A stretch of 64,000 bases of DNA from assembly GCA_036924085.1 (NCBI GenBank), contig JAVGWX010000014.1, positions 35,659,619-35,723,618 on the forward strand, given 5' to 3'. Made by a program: the position numbers and the translations under genes. Source of the stretch: Ariolimax columbianus (taxonomy: Eukaryota > Mollusca > Gastropoda > Stylommatophora > Arionidae). A model generated the notes under the pieces. That model made no database searches, was not told the origin of the DNA, and worked only from the letters and a program-made list of their open reading frames with translations. Of the stretch, positions 1 through 10,611 are shown piece after piece (positions within the stretch are counted from its first letter, which is position 1; every line of letters begins with the position of its first letter).

Positions 1-100
1 AGATACCAAGAGAGAGAGGGAGAGAGAGGGATACAGAGAGAGAGACAGAGAGAGACAGAGAGAGATACCAAGAGAGACAGAGTTAGAAACATTAAATATT
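1..100. repeat. GA-rich simple repeat
   Basis: The first hundred bases are almost pure GA/AGAG with scattered ATACCA interruptions. The window probably starts inside a longer purine-rich tract. There is no coding signal. Confidence 0.85.
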
Positions 101-204
101 AGAAGATGGATAATTTGGAGTTAATCGATGTTACGCAGTCTCAACAGTTAAATAATAGCTCTGGGATCAACTCGCTCACAGACACTGACCACTTATTCAC
201 TCAA

Positions 205-290
205 CCACATTCCAACACACACACACACACACACATACTCACACATAGGCACACACACACACAAACAAACACACGCACAACTACACAAGA
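205..290. repeat. (CA)n microsatellite
   Basis: ACAC runs interrupted by TACTCACACATAGG. The short open frame across it is a product of the dinucleotide repeat. Confidence 0.85.
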
Positions 291-299
291 CAAAAACGT

Positions 300-1080
300 G
301 TGCCATTATTGTCTTTGCAGTAAACATGTTTCACTGTGAGCGCCAACGTTAGGAGAAGAGAATTGTATTACGGTAGGAGAGTTCGCTAGGCTCTGTAATT
401 ACAACTGTGTGTACCCACAACCCACACTGTAAACATCTACTGTATAGGACGGGGTATTCTCTACAATGAGCCAGAAATAATAATAATGATTATAATACAA
501 TAATAATAATTCAATATATACAAATAACAATAATAATAAAAGTCATCATCATTATCTTCGCCATCATTATAATCATCATCCAGATTTATTTTGTCATTAA
601 TGTGCAGAGCACAGACCCAACACTGCATTTGGTTTGTGCTAACCCGCTATTAAGGAATTATGGATGCATTTCTTAGTAGAACGGTTACAGAAGCATTGGT
701 GTTCATATAGCGTGGCTGCCAACCCCATGCAGAATCTTCTATGGTTGCCTATCTCGTTATACCAGCAAGACATCAGTGGCTCTATTTTATTTATTGATGA
801 AATTACTCGTGCATCGAGGCGAGCCAGTTGAGGGACGATCAGCAGCGATGAGGATAATGGATATATTAGATCATGTGCAGTGTGAACAAATCTCACAGCT
901 GAGTCTCAACAGCTTGCAGCTACCGATCGATGATCAAGAAATTTGCTACTACTACTAGGATCCGCACCCGTCCATTGGTGCCTTGAATACATTAACCTAA
1001 GACCGCTATCTTACTTATGCGCTAATATTTGATCGTTGTCGGACGACAGAGACGTTGTTCGACTGCAGCGCTAATCAAAT
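300..1080. other. No gene recognised
   Basis: Apparently low-copy DNA. It contains an AT-rich stretch with TAA/ATAATAAT runs at about 475-560. Two open frames of 60-85 codons overlap on opposite strands at 639-958. Neither resembles a family I know, and neither has a convincing exon context. Confidence 0.5.
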
Positions 1081-1084
1081 CTGT

Positions 1085-2145
1085 TGGTCAAATGTTGATC
1101 GTCCGGTCTAATGTTGAGCTTCTCGTTGCTCTCTTGCTCTTAGGTTGATTGCCCGGAGTAATGTTGACTGCTTGGTCAACGGTTGATCTAGTGGTTGATC
1201 TTCTGATCCAAGGTTGAACGCATAGGTTCAAAGTTGATCGCCTGGTTGACCTCCTGGTTGATCTTCTGGTTGATCTCCTGGCCCAAGGTTGATTTCCTGA
1301 TCTAAGGTTGATCTCCTGATCTAAAGTTGATCTCCTGATCTAAGGATGATCTCTTGATCTAAGGATGATCTCTTGATCTAAGGTTGATCTCCTGATCTAA
1401 GGTTTATCTCCTTATCCAAGGTTTATCTCCTGGTTGATCTCCTGATCTAAGGTTGATCTCCTGATCTAAGGTTGATCTCATGATCTAAGGTTGATCTCAT
1501 GATCTAAGGTTGATCTCCTGATCTAAGGTTGATCTCCTGATCTAAAGTTGATCTCCTGGTTGATCTCCTGATCTAAGGTTGATCTCCTGATCTAAGGTTG
1601 ATCTCCTGGTTGATCTCCTGATCTAAGGTTGATCTCCTGATCTAAGGTTGATCTCCTGATCTAAGGTTGATCTCCTGATCTAAAGTTGATCTCCTGGTTG
1701 ATCTCCTGATCTAAGGTTGATCTCCTGATCTAAGGTTGATCTCCTGATTTAAAGTTGATCTCCTGATCTAAGGTTGATCTCCTGGTTGATCTCCTGATCT
1801 AAGGTTGATCTCCTGATCTAAGGTTGATCTCCTGATCTAAAGTTGATCTCCTGATCTAAGGTTGATCTCCTGGTTGATCTCCTGATCTAAGGTTGATTTC
1901 CTGATCTAAAGTTGATCTCCTGGTTGATCTCCTGATCTAAGGTTGATCTCCTGATCTAAGGTTGATCTCCTGATCTAAAGTTGATCTCCTGATCTAAGGT
2001 TGATCTCCTGGTTGATCTCCTGGTTGAACTCCTGATCGAAGGTTCTTCGCTTGGTTTATGGTTGATCTTCTGGTAGATCACCTGGTACAAGGTTGATTTC
2101 CTGATTATTCTCCAGATCAAAGGTTGATTTCCTGATCCAAGGTTG
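1085..2145. repeat. 19-bp minisatellite, gttgatctcctgatctaag
   Basis: Tandem units of 19 bp (gttgatctcctgatctaag). Some carry an extra 12-bp half unit (ggttgatctcct), giving 31-bp spacings. Edges are diverged (1085-1255 and 2030-2145) and the centre is homogeneous, the pattern expected when recent unequal exchange acts on the middle. The minus-strand open frame across it reads repetitive peptide only. Confidence 0.93.
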
Positions 2146-2363
2146 ATGGATGAGAGAGAAACCATACATGACACGTGACGCACACACGCCACTAATTACA
2201 TAAGGGGAGGTTTGGTTACCCCAAGAGAGTTATTAAAAAAAAAATTAGACAGATTCTGTTAGACTAGCAGTTATGTTTGACTGTTGACTTCCTGCCGACA
2301 CGGACGACGCCGCCGGGGAGACTCCGCCGCATAGTCTTGTCAGTCCACAAGACCATTTAAACA

Positions 2364-3310
<947 letters not shown>

Positions 3311-3612
3311 CAGGGAAAAAACGAATGAATTGATCCCCACAGTGCGACTGCGTGTCGTTAGAGACACATATGAATAATCAATCAAGAGGCTTAACTCCAG
3401 CAGATCGACTTCATCCACATATTGCTCTCCCCGTTTTTACCTCGTCGCCATATTGATAAATACAGTAAAACTTCTATTACGTCGAAATTGTGTGCCAATA
3501 TATTATTTCCGGAGAATAGATTGATGTCCCAACAGATGGTCCTCGCTTCTATTACCTCATCTGTGACATAAAGTCTTACTGGGTTTGAGTGACAGCTGTA
3601 GAAAGATTGATA
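3311..3612. other. No gene recognised
   Basis: Mixed-composition DNA before the mariner terminal repeat. No repeat or coding signal recognised. Confidence 0.4.
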
Positions 3613-3770
3613 TACGAGGGACGTTCAAATCAAACCGGGACTTTTTGTTCTAGTTCTTCCTGAATGGGTTATATCGTGCTGGAACTACTATCATTAGTTA
3701 CGGACACTCGTGTCTTATTACTGCTAGGTAGTCCACTTGCCATGGGCAGTCACGTTACAGATAAATAAAA

Positions 3771-4773
3771 ATGGCGGACAGCACTGTTAGTGCTTGCATG
3801 AAACAGGGTGTTGTAATGACGTTTTTTTAGTGAAAGAAGATGTAAAAGATTCGAAAATTTCTAGAAGACTGCAATCGTAAATACTGGGATGGGACACTCT
3901 TCCACAGTAAGACTTTGGAATGTGGTAAACGTTTTAAAAAGTTTTCGGGGGTAGCGAGGTCTAGGCTAGACGTCCCGCTCGTTAAAGGAAAGTCTGATAT
4001 AGCCTCTCCTTTCCAGGTGTAGAGATCGGCGCTGGATTCACCGTTCGGCTTGCCGTTCAGGAGTTTCCATGTCAATGGCCTCTCCTATATTATTATGTTC
4101 CCAGTAGCACCTTCATGAGGGCTCCCTGTTTCTCACAGAGACTGCTGTGGGGCCCGACCGAGTACCCGGCGGTATAACTGGGCTGGCAGATTGGGCTCAT
4201 TGGCCTTGGTTGGTAGCCAATCTAAGAGAAGATAAACTCTAAACCCTGGTAGACGAAGCTCGTTAGCTTGTTCAGACCGTTCGCTTAGGAGAGGAGGAAC
4301 TCTGGAACTCCCAGAGAGTGCTGGTTAGTCTTGGGATAACAGTACCATCGGGTGTCTAGAGTAACTAGCATCTGCGGGTAACGCCTCCACTGCCTTGTGG
4401 AAACCTCGGGAGAGGGTAGGGCTACGTACAGTAGGGCTACAGGGTCTCCATATTCAGCGCCCAGGCTTGCAACCTGATCGGCTACTCACATGGTGCAACT
4501 CGCATGGTCTGCAAAGACTGAGACGCCTATGAATGAATGAGTGAAACGTTTTCGAGAAGGTCGTACGTATGTGAGAGATAATCCCGGTCATCGTGACACT
4601 CAACCCATCACAGTCGTTCATGTAAAAATACCGATTCTGGAATGCCTTATCCTGGACAATCGACGCATAATATGTTCAAACATACTGACAAATCTTTCTA
4701 CGCTGAAGTTTTTCAATTACTTAAACGCTTGGATAAATGCATAAACTTTGCAAGAGATTATATCGAAAAATAA
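3771..4773 (+). pseudogene. Mariner transposase remnant
   Basis: Starts at the ATG shared with the other copy (ATGGCGGACA) and ends at TAA 4771-4773. Recognisable pieces are the N-terminal DNA-binding part (WKRFREGR-like, around 4541-4565), the stretch before an internal deletion (to about 4675), and the C-terminal FYAE…LLKRWDKCI-like segment. The deletion removes all three acidic catalytic residues of the D,D34D triad. The reading frame is also broken by an in-frame stop and by the nested insertion. It cannot encode a working transposase. Confidence 0.85.
3936..4543 (+). mobile_element. Nested retroelement-like insertion in mariner
   Basis: This block of about 608 bp is absent from the second mariner copy at the corresponding point. 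It is flanked by a 9-bp direct repeat, aaacgtttt (3927-3935 and 4544-4552), a plausible target-site duplication. Its right end carries a short (AATG)n tail (gaatgaatgag). Direct flanks plus a short-repeat tail suggest a 5'-truncated non-LTR retrotransposon 3' end or a large SINE. I find no reverse-transcriptase motif in it, so the family is not assigned. Confidence 0.65.
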
Positions 4774-4992
4774 ATGACCTTTTGATCACTTGAAACCTTT
4801 TTTTTCCTTAAAAAAAAGTGCCATTTTGACTTGAACTCTCGTCGTATCGCTGCAGATAAAAATGTGAATAGCTTGTTTACCCACAAGAGTTTTTAAGAAA
4901 ATGAAGAAAATAACTGAACTGTAAGGTTGCAATTCGAGCAATTGTAGACTGTGATGACATAATTAGGGCCGTTGAAAGTCCGGATTTTGTAA

Positions 4993-5370
4993 GTCGGGAT
5001 ACTTTGGCTTGGCTTGGCTTCGTTCGTTCCCAATCTCACGCTACCAAAACCCGAAAAGGGCTTAAGTAGCAGAATGTAGTCCAGAGAACGGAATGCGTTG
5101 TGTCGTATATTTGAGAAATTTGCACCTTTCGATCCAATACATCTGACTTCAGCAACCATTTTTTAAGTACTGGTTAACATTCCCTCTTCGATCCCTTCTC
5201 CTTAGCCAGTCTGCTCTGTTGCACCCTGTTATCCAGGATCATCGCGTGGAGGTGTAGAAGGGTCTTGGCAGCTTTGGTTTGCTAGCCTTGACACTAGCAG
5301 TCAGCTATGGGTCGCTGACCGCTGCAGCTCATACGCTGCTCAGCATCTTGATCCCAAGTCTGGACACCTT
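4993..5370 (-). mobile_element. R1 dispersed element, copy a
   Basis: One of seven copies of a family I call R1. Others lie near 15.9, 20.6, 22.0, 34.6, 38.5 and 62.8 kb. Orientation is set by the end that can carry GAA repeats, so this copy runs on the minus strand. In element order it has a 5' part ending near the word tgctcagcatcttgatccc (its complement), a single copy of the 33-bp cassette (about 5285-5325), a central core containing the complement of gacttcagcaa, and a 3' end near 4993. It looks like a SINE without a recognisable tRNA head. Confidence 0.75.
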
Positions 5371-6080
5371 AAAGCCAGGAAATCGAAATGTCGTTAATTG
5401 AGATATCGTAAGCAAAGACGTCCGTCAGTCGGGTCATGGAAAGTCAAAGTATCCTGATTCATGTGGTCGTAAGTCGAGCATTTAATTTCTCCCAGATACT
5501 CAGCAATATGGATTAGTGTATCTTTCCTGGAAGCACATATCGTATTATTATATTAATTAATCCTAGTTATTTTTGTCTCCTCTCTGTTTAATGAATGCTT
5601 TCTTGCGTTAACTTAATGCACATACGTTTACCAAAAAATGCAGTTGTCAGCTTGAGATTATCTTGTTTCTTTGTCCTCATTGGCGACTTATGATTCTCTA
5701 GTAAAAACAACAGTCAGCTCACGCCTTCTGACACCGCAGTACATCTTCTCATGCAACAATACACGTGTTCTTCTTTCCCTATTGAATATTGTGTCATAGA
5801 ACCTTCCTGTCAATCGCATATTTTCTGTAAAGATGGAGAACAAATCAGACGAATGTGTCCTTCAATAAACTGCACAGTTGAAGAGGCTCGAGGAGTACTG
5901 CGTGTGCCAGAGACCGAATGACCTCGATACCTACTAAAGTGAAGTCAGAGATGTCTCTGTCTTCGTAGACTTCGTCTGAGAGCGGTAAGATTGATGGCGT
6001 AAGTACTTCCTGTCATCCTCAAATGGTGGCTGCTTCAGATGATGTTCAACAGTCATTTTACATTCATTTGGGGTTCCAAT
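5371..6080. other. No gene recognised
   Basis: Mixed-composition DNA. Words such as gaaagtc…gtaagtcg occur on both sides of the R1 copy (about 4970-5000 and 5445-5480), so R1 may have landed in an older repeat. No coding signal. Confidence 0.4.
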
Positions 6081-6082
6081 CT

Positions 6083-6785
6083 TTAGGCTGTTGAATAGAC
6101 GGCATCAGTTGAATAGACGGCATCAGTTGAATAGACGGCATCAGTTGAACGGACGACATCAGTTGAACGGACGACATCAGTCTGTTGAATAGACGACATC
6201 AGTCTGTTGAACGGACGGTATCTCAGTCTGTTGAACGGACGACATCAGTCTGTTGAACGGACGATATCAGTCTGTTGAACGGACGACATCAGTCTGTTGA
6301 ACGGACGGTATCTCAGTCTGTTGAACGGACGGTATCTCAGTCTGTTGAACGGACGGTATCTCAGTCTGTTGAACGGACGGTATCTCAGTCTGTTGAACGG
6401 ACGGTATCTCAGTCTGTTGAACGGACGGTATCTCAGTCTGTTGAACGGACGACATCAGTCTGTTGAACGGACGGTATCTCAGTCTGTTGAACGGACGACA
6501 TCAGTCTGTTGAACGGACGGTATCTCAGTCTGTTGAACGGACGGTATCTCAGTCTGTTGAACGGACGGTATCTCAGTCTTTTGAACAGATGGTATCTCAG
6601 TCTCTCTAAGTGCACATGAAATCTCAGGCTCTCTAAGTGCACATGAAATCTCAGGCTCTCTAAGTGCACATGACATCTCAGTCTGTTGAACGGACGGTTT
6701 CTCAGTCTCTCTAAGTGCACATGAAATCTCAGTCTCTCTAAGTGCACATACAATCCCAGCCCGTTGAACGGACGGTTAAATCGCA
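6083..6785. repeat. 24-bp minisatellite with variant modules
   Basis: Units built on gttgaacggacggtatctca plus gtct (24 bp), mixed with a 22-bp form (…gacgacatcagtct) and, from about 6595, a 25-bp form built on ctctaagtgcacatgaaatc. All share the ctcagtct end. Because 24 bp is eight codons, all frames stay open over parts of the array. These frames are not evidence of a gene. Confidence 0.93.
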
Positions 6786-6860
6786 CATGCGTTAAACAAA
6801 TCCTCAAAGAAACTGGTCATATCCAAACGATGTAGAGTCTTCTAAGCCAGCGTAAAGACG

Positions 6861-7120
6861 TTTTTTTTTTTGTTTTTTTTTTGCGTTCGCCTTATTTCTC
6901 TATTCCCCAAGGCGGGTGTGCGTTGCACTGTGGTTTTTATTTTGCGCCTGTCGGCCCAGTGCATCCGACTTCAGCATGCATTTTATGTAAGGGTCTGCTT
7001 CCTCCTGCATTTTCTAAGGGTTTGCTTCCCCGGGGTAACGGCCGGTGCTGTGATGGGGATCGAACCCAGCACCTTCGGATTGTGAGCCGTGCCACTTAAC
7101 CACTAGGCCACGCCGTCCCC
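6861..7120 (-). mobile_element. tRNA-derived SINE (SINE-1), complete
   Basis: Read on the minus strand it starts at 7120 with a tRNA-like head: an A-box-like tggcctagtgg and a B-box gggttcgatccc (7056-7067), the internal RNA polymerase III promoter of tRNA-SINEs. A body of about 170 bp follows, then an A-rich tail (poly-T on the plus strand at 6861-6882). The body contains gctgaagtcggatgcactgg, part of a core shared with R1. A tail-side fragment recurs at 31146-31315. Confidence 0.85.
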
Positions 7121-7765
7121 AAGACATTAATAAATGTGAAGGCTACGTATCACCACACGTTGCTGTCTGCTGAACTATTATGTGCACTTTTGTGTGTGTC
7201 ATGTAAGCTCTACTGCTGTTGTTAAGAGCGGCAAATGTGGCGCCGTACCGGCTGCGGTTCTGCATTACTCTGACGTTTTAGTTCATTGTGTATACTGCCA
7301 GGGCTTAGTTTTGCCTGGAATTTATACTAATCGACAACTTACACTTGTGTTCACAGAAACGTGTGGCTGTTTTCCATTTGGACTGGTTAATCCGTTCGTT
7401 TATTGTGTCTTCTTCCCTCCGATTATCCTGACCTGGTTAAACATGTGTCGTGTTTTCACGGTCTAGTGCACACGGTTGAACTTCACGAGATTTGCACTCT
7501 TCGCCTTAGCTGCAGACAGTGTCGGTTTTGGTGACTAAAATTTAGACACCACTATAATGGACTAGAATACGGCCCGGAAGAGATACCCAACACATCACTC
7601 ACACGTTGAGTGATGTCTCAATGATCTTTTGGGATTATGGAAAAGGCACCATACATAACCATAGATATCACCCCCCCCCCCTCTTTCTGCCTTGCAGGAT
7701 ACCTGTTTACGGGAAAGGCCTCATGAGTAAACCCTGAGCAAGTCTAGATCCTGTGCTATTTCTAG
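7121..7765. other. No gene recognised; small hairpin and poly-C run
   Basis: Mixed DNA with a perfect 10-bp inverted repeat at 7592-7601/7607-7616 (5-base loop) and a run of C at 7671-7681. An open frame of 94 codons at 7182-7466 resembles nothing I know. Confidence 0.4.
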
Positions 7766-8400
7766 TCGTACCGAAAAAATCTTGCCACTGGTTAAAGGTA
7801 GCCCAAGACTAGAGAGTGAGGTTGACAAAAGGCGCAGTTACTACCTCACTTTAATCCAAAACACCGCACGTCACCCATTTCAGCGACACTGCAAAAGAAA
7901 AGACTGTCCACGCGGCTGAACAAAGAGAGTGGTCAGCATCACATGTGATGGACGAACATCCCATCACTATCCAACCAGTTCCTGTATCCACACCTGGTAA
8001 GCCTTTTGACCTCGTCAAATATCTTTTACCTGTAACAGGTAGCCTGGATGATCTACTTAACCCGTGTTCCTGTATCCACATCTGGTTAACCTCTTGACCT
8101 CTTCAAATCTCATACCTGTATCAGGTAGCTTGGATAATCTATTTCTACCAATGCCCCTGTTTCTACACCTGAACTAGTGGATACGGAGATTACGAATGTA
8201 GATGGCCGGTCTACCTAATAAATGGCTGAAACCTTTGTAGTCTCTAACACTTCATCACTGACGACAGTTTTTTTTATGGAATTACCTTTATCTTATACAA
8301 GACACTAAGACAGGAACTGACGTACCCCATCTCACAGAAGCACAGACCTCCTACAACTGACATTTGATCGCCGACAGCATTTATTTGACAATCTCACGAT
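7766..8400. repeat. Composite dispersed repeat (R4 + 85-bp duplication + R3)
   Basis: The left part (about 7768-7960) is closely matched at 13935-14150 (shared words gttgacaaaaggcgcagtt and ggctgaacaaagagagtgg). The middle is two to three degenerate copies of an approximately 85-bp unit beginning cctgtatccacacctggt (about 7980, 8068, 8155). The right part (about 8175-8400) matches 12690-13080 (aaacctttg/c, cacctcacagaag-like, gatc.ccgacagca). All are non-coding. Element type unknown. Confidence 0.7.
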
Positions 8401-8850
8401 GACAAGACAAGCTGCAGAAAAATAAGAGGTAGATGAAGTGATCACAAAAAGAGAAGAAAAAATGTCGAACAAAAATATTGACTTTTCATAAATTAATTTG
8501 CATATTAAATTTAAAAAACAAACTAATTAAACACAAATTGTACGCATATTACCGAACATTTACAAACTTACACCGTAAAAATCCACATACCTGTATTTTA
8601 CATCCATAAACAGAAGATTTTTACAGCACTTAACGAAGGAGAATATAAATAGTTGCTCGCTAAAAAAAATGTTATTTTATATTTAAATAGTAATCAAAAT
8701 CGATCACTGTTAGCAGAAAATGCTAGTTAGTTTGGTCACGAGAGACGGGAAGAACACATTAATAACGGTGTGGAAGGACAGATGCAATAAATGAATTAAT
8801 TATCGAATTCTGTAGGTTTGTGAGCAAAGCTTGCACTGGTTTTTGGTCGG
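8401..8850. other. AT-rich, no gene recognised
   Basis: Strongly AT-rich with poly-A runs. No repeat partner in the window and no open frame of note. Confidence 0.4.
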
Positions 8851-8963
8851 ATTTTAATAAGCTGGATTGGATGTTTTTTACGTGTCACTACAATAGGTGA
8901 ATTAGATGTTCTTTTAGTATTGTTAAAATAAGGCGAGGATGCGTCGGCTTTGTGTGTGTATTT

Positions 8964-9352
8964 AATGGGGGAAAAAGAAATGAAACAAATGTAAAAGTTG
9001 ATTACAGTTAAGTTTAATCCAAATTTTAAAATGGGTATGGTCAGATACCGCATCGAGACGAGAACACGAACAAAACCTACGTTACGACCAATAGGCCTTC
9101 ATCGGGGACAACACATAACTACAATACTGAACTAACAAATCAACATATAAGGAAAAAATGGTCTACTTATCTGATAGTTGACACAGTCTGTTGTTATTTG
9201 TTGTCCCTGATGAAGGCCTATTGGTCGTAACGTAGGTTTTGTTTGTGTTCTCGTCTCGGTGCGGTATCTGGCCATACCCATTTTAAAATTTGGATTAAAC
9301 TTAACTTTATTCAACTTTAACATTTTTTTCATTTATTTTTTTTTTCCCATTT
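8964..9352. mobile_element. Fold-back element with about 160-bp inverted arms
   Basis: Sequence from about 8964 to 9130 reappears inverted at about 9183-9352 with roughly 90% identity by eye, around a loop of about 50 bp. Each arm contains cctacgttacgaccaatagg or its complement. The arms end in A-rich/T-rich DNA and aatggg/cccatt. It lies inside the 34-bp array. Either a fold-back type DNA element or two opposed SINE-like copies would give this shape. No protein is encoded. Confidence 0.8.
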
Positions 9353-9511
9353 TAGTATTGTTACGATAGGTGGATTGGATGGTTTGTAAGTGTTGTTAAA
9401 TAGGTGGATTGGATGGTTTGTAAGTGTTGTTAAATAGGTGGATTGGATGATTTTGTAAGTGTTGTTACAATAGGTGGATTGGATGGTTTGTAAGTGTTGT
9501 TAAATAGGTGG

Positions 9512-10611
9512 GATAAAGAAACTGTACACTGGAAGAGTGAGACCAGTTCTCGAGTATGGCATTGCGGCATGGACAACCGCAGCGAAGGCGAACTTCGATA
9601 AAGTTAACAAACTTCAAAACCAAGCCATGAGAATTATAACAGGTGGCATGAAGTCAACGCCAATTGTAGAACTTGAAAAGATTACAAAACTGCAATCCAT
9701 GACCGATAGAAGAGACTGCAGAGCCCAGCTGCAGTCAGAGAAACTCAGAAGACTGACGGACCATCCAATGTACCAGAGACTAAACAATTTGGGAAACCGA
9801 CGGTTCTGTAACAAACACTACACAGAACGGAGGGGCAGGAGCATTCCTGAACCTACCAAATGGCAGAAAAATAACACTGTCATTCGCTACTGGTAAGTAC
9901 ACAAGCAATTTCAGAGCAGAGGCAGAGGCACTGAGGGCGGCAGTGGAAGAAATGGTAACACACATTGAAAATGAGAGCCATATAGTCCTGCTGACAGATG
10001 CTCTCGAAGTAGTCACAGCGCTAAAAAGCCAGAAAAACACTGAGCTTAATGACTTAAGAGCAGCACTCTGCAAACTGTGCCAGCAGTCCGCACCAAAAAG
10101 GGTAGTGGTACAGTGGGTTCCGTCACACTGCAACATCCAAGGCAACGAGGAGGCAGACAGACTGGCAAAAGAAGGTGCAAGGCTACCACAAACAGATACC
10201 AGTATGACGTACGAAGAGTCAAAACGGCTTATCAAAGCCAGATACATGACCAAATGGGAAACCGAACATACTGGTTACACCAAAAACGATGCCTATTACC
10301 AGTTGAACCGAAGAGAGCAGGTCGTTGTCTTCAGACTTCGCACTGGCCACAACAGACTGAGGTACCACCTATTCAACAAATTGAAGATAGGGTGTACCGA
10401 CGAATGCCCGTGCGGTACTGGTAAAATGACCACTGAACATCTGCTGCAGAACTGCCCGACATACGAGGATCAGAGAGAGCAGATGTGGCCATTGCCAGTG
10501 GAACTGCAAGACAAGCTCTATGGTAGTGGCGAGAGTCTCAGGATGACCGCCGCTTTTTTCGAGAAAATAATGGTTACTGTCTGACTGTGTACGCAGAAGA
10601 AGAAGAAGAAG
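9512..10611 (+). mobile_element. 5'-truncated LINE (non-LTR retrotransposon) with (GAA)n tail
   Basis: The inserted block begins abruptly inside the end of a reverse-transcriptase domain and ends in gaagaagaagaagaag at 10594-10611, after which the 34-bp array resumes. 5' truncation plus a short-repeat tail is the signature of target-primed reverse transcription. RNase H after the RT is known from the I group and some relatives. The exact clade cannot be fixed from this fragment. Confidence 0.85.
9516..10584 (+). pseudogene. LINE ORF2 C-terminus: RT end, RNase H and zinc knuckle
   Basis: The first frame (9516-about 9792) reads the usual tail of LINE reverse transcriptases, with VRPVLEYGIAAW at its start. 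A frameshift near 9780-9793 moves to a second frame that runs uninterrupted to TGA at 10582-10584. It reads a ribonuclease H domain with its acidic residues visible: TDGS (9796-9807), RAEAEAL, LLTDA and NEEADRLAKEG, plus the WVPSHC motif. A C-x-C-x8-H-x4-C knuckle follows (CPCGTGKMTTEHLLQNC). RNase H would remove the RNA strand of the hybrid during retrotransposition. The domain looks intact, but with most of the RT and all of the endonuclease missing the copy is dead. Its good preservation suggests a fairly recent insertion. Confidence 0.88.

Larger units (their letters stand above)
3613..4846 (+). mobile_element. Mariner-family transposon, internally deleted, with nested insertion
   Basis: The left terminal inverted repeat begins tacgagggacgttcaaatc at 3613 just after a TA. 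A related inverted copy ends the element at 4818-4846 (…ttgaact…gtcgta), matching the left end in roughly 20 of 29 positions. The first 45 bases are identical to the second mariner copy at 61583, fixing the left end. Relative to that copy, about 0.68 kb of transposase is missing at about 4676, and about 0.6 kb of foreign DNA sits at 3936-4543. Mariners move by cut-and-paste into TA. This copy is a dead deletion derivative that could only have moved in trans. Confidence 0.85.

Noticed and set aside
639..958. Overlapping frames on both strands as a small gene
   Set aside because: No homology recognised, no splice signals, and equal openness on both strands.
1085..2145. CRISPR-like array
   Set aside because: Units are contiguous with no spacers, and the setting is an animal genome. 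It is a minisatellite.
7055..7120. Functional tRNA gene
   Set aside because: A- and B-box-like blocks are present, but the acceptor stem does not close and the sequence continues into a SINE body and A-tail.
7592..7616. Hairpin as a transcription terminator
   Set aside because: A perfect 10-bp stem, but bacterial-type terminators do not apply here and there is no adjacent gene.
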